The position numbers were made by a program, and so were the translations under genes. Positions 5,171 through 5,539 of a stretch of 5,539 nt of DNA are shown here, piece after piece. The stretch lies in assembly GCA_031270205.1 (NCBI GenBank), contig JAISYA010000062.1, positions 1 through 5,539 on the forward strand, written 5' to 3'. A model generated the notes under the pieces. That model was not told where the DNA came from, searched no databases, and saw only the letters and a program-made list of their open reading frames with translations. The stretch comes from Treponema sp. GTDB taxonomy: Bacteria; Spirochaetota; Spirochaetia; Treponematales; Breznakiellaceae. How positions within the stretch are numbered: the first letter of the stretch is position 1; the number at the start of each line of letters is the position of its first letter.

Positions 5171-5439
5171 GTATAAAATACTAATAATGTTGTGCGGCTT
5201 CGCCGCAAAATCTGTACATATTTTGGTCTGGGCCGCGTGAGGCGGCCCTCGGCGGCTTAGCCGCCGCAGTCTCTGTTAAAGAAGGTATGAAATAAATTAC
5301 GGAGCGGCTTCGCTGCAAAGCAAATGTAAAAATATTTGGCTTGGGGCCGCGTGAGGCGGCCCCCGGCGGTTTGGCCGCCGCATACTTTGGATGTAGAAAT
5401 AGAATATTAAAAATGGTATAAAATAAAAGAAGGAGGAAC
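5171..5439. repeat. Degenerate tandem units of AT-rich box plus GC-rich hairpins
   Basis: Two imperfect units occur. Each starts with a GTATRAAATA-like box (5171, 5285; a third box at 5416) and continues with three hairpins. Unit 1: GCGGC-TTC-GCCGC at 5194-5206, GGGCCGC/GCGGCCC at 5230-5248, CGGCGGC-TTA-GCCGCCG at 5250-5266. Unit 2: GCGGC-TTC-GCTGC at 5304-5316, GGGGCCGC/GCGGCCCC at 5343-5363, CGGCGG/CCGCCG at 5364-5380. The repeat distance is about 110-130 bp. Some stem differences are compensatory or conservative (an extra G-C pair in unit 2), so the structure seems to matter more than the sequence. No T-runs follow the stems as in terminators. This resembles an intergenic palindromic repeat family of the host chromosome. 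Confidence 0.75.
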
Positions 5440-5539
5440 GGTAGTACGCCGTCTAACAGGCCTGTATGCGCTTCGCCGCCAGTAGGCGGCTCGGCCTCCA
5501 CAACGGCTAGGTCATTCCGCTACGCTCCATTCCCACGCC
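5440..5539. other. GC-rich intergenic end with a further palindrome
   Basis: This contains GCCGCC-AGTA-GGCGGC (5475-5490), a perfect 6-bp stem preceded by CTTCGCCGCC, in the same style as the repeats to its left. A strong AAGGAGG on the plus strand (5430-5436) is not followed by any start codon at a workable distance. No gene is visible; the first plus-strand ATG (5466) runs only 14 codons. Confidence 0.5.

Noticed and set aside
4988..5190. tRNA or tmRNA gene as the integration target
   Set aside because: No cloverleaf, T-loop (GTTCRAATC-like) or CCA end could be found on either strand near the integrase.
2966..5490. CRISPR array from the several repeats
   Set aside because: The repeats are palindromic and irregularly spaced, with similar rather than unique sequence between them, and no cas-like gene is present.
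5181..5501. A 106-codon minus-strand frame with an apparent hydrophobic segment and a repeated AAAKPP.AASRGP peptide
   Set aside because: The peptide repeat is just translation of the two palindromic DNA units. The start would be a GTG inside another palindrome without a ribosome site, and composition switches between AT-rich and GC-rich blocks. It is most likely non-coding.

Overview
This window looks like one end of an integrated, siphovirus-type (HK97-like) prophage in a bacterial chromosome. All recognisable genes lie on the minus strand and read right to left: a tyrosine integrase, a small excisionase-type winged-helix protein, a terminase small subunit (TerS) locus, the terminase large subunit (TerL) and the head portal protein. 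The host cannot be fixed from the sequence. The protein style and the many GC-rich intergenic palindromes remind me of spirochaetes, possibly termite-gut Treponema, but that is recollection and low confidence. Shine-Dalgarno sites and the four intact genes read normally with the standard bacterial code.

Layout. Bases 1-44 follow the portal gene and are too short to assign. Bases 45-3461 form a tight operon: the winged-helix gene and terS overlap at ATGA, terS and terL are 44 bp apart, and terL and the portal gene overlap at ATGA. Bases 3462-3637 hold the leader of that operon, several short repeats and a strong intrinsic terminator for the integrase gene. The integrase (3638-4918) is complete, with a full catalytic set. 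Bases 4919-5539 carry no convincing gene. They hold a 29-bp near-perfect inverted repeat that could be a recombinase core (att) site, an AT-rich stretch, and two to three copies of a unit made of an AT-rich box followed by clustered GC-rich hairpins. The host/prophage junction is probably in this part.

How it works together. Integrase plus the winged-helix protein would control integration and excision. TerS recognises the phage DNA, TerL cuts and pumps it, and the portal is the entry ring of the capsid. No repressor, replication or early genes lie between integrase and packaging genes, so attP apparently sits beside the late region, or the early genes have been lost.

The most unusual part is terS. 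It contains two back-to-back hairpins read in frame, resembling an inserted palindromic element. It is then cut by a single in-frame TAG codon where glutamine would be a plausible residue; the frame stays open for 83 more codons, and the final stop is again TAG, two codons before a TAA. The gene may be a decayed packaging gene, a two-piece gene (an internal Shine-Dalgarno and ATG follow the stop), or a case of amber suppression or recoding. The last two cannot be decided from this window. A second signal is a pair of 15-bp direct repeats, and a weaker 13-bp pair, on both sides of the integrase gene, possible integrase/excisionase binding sites or ends of a mobile integrase module.
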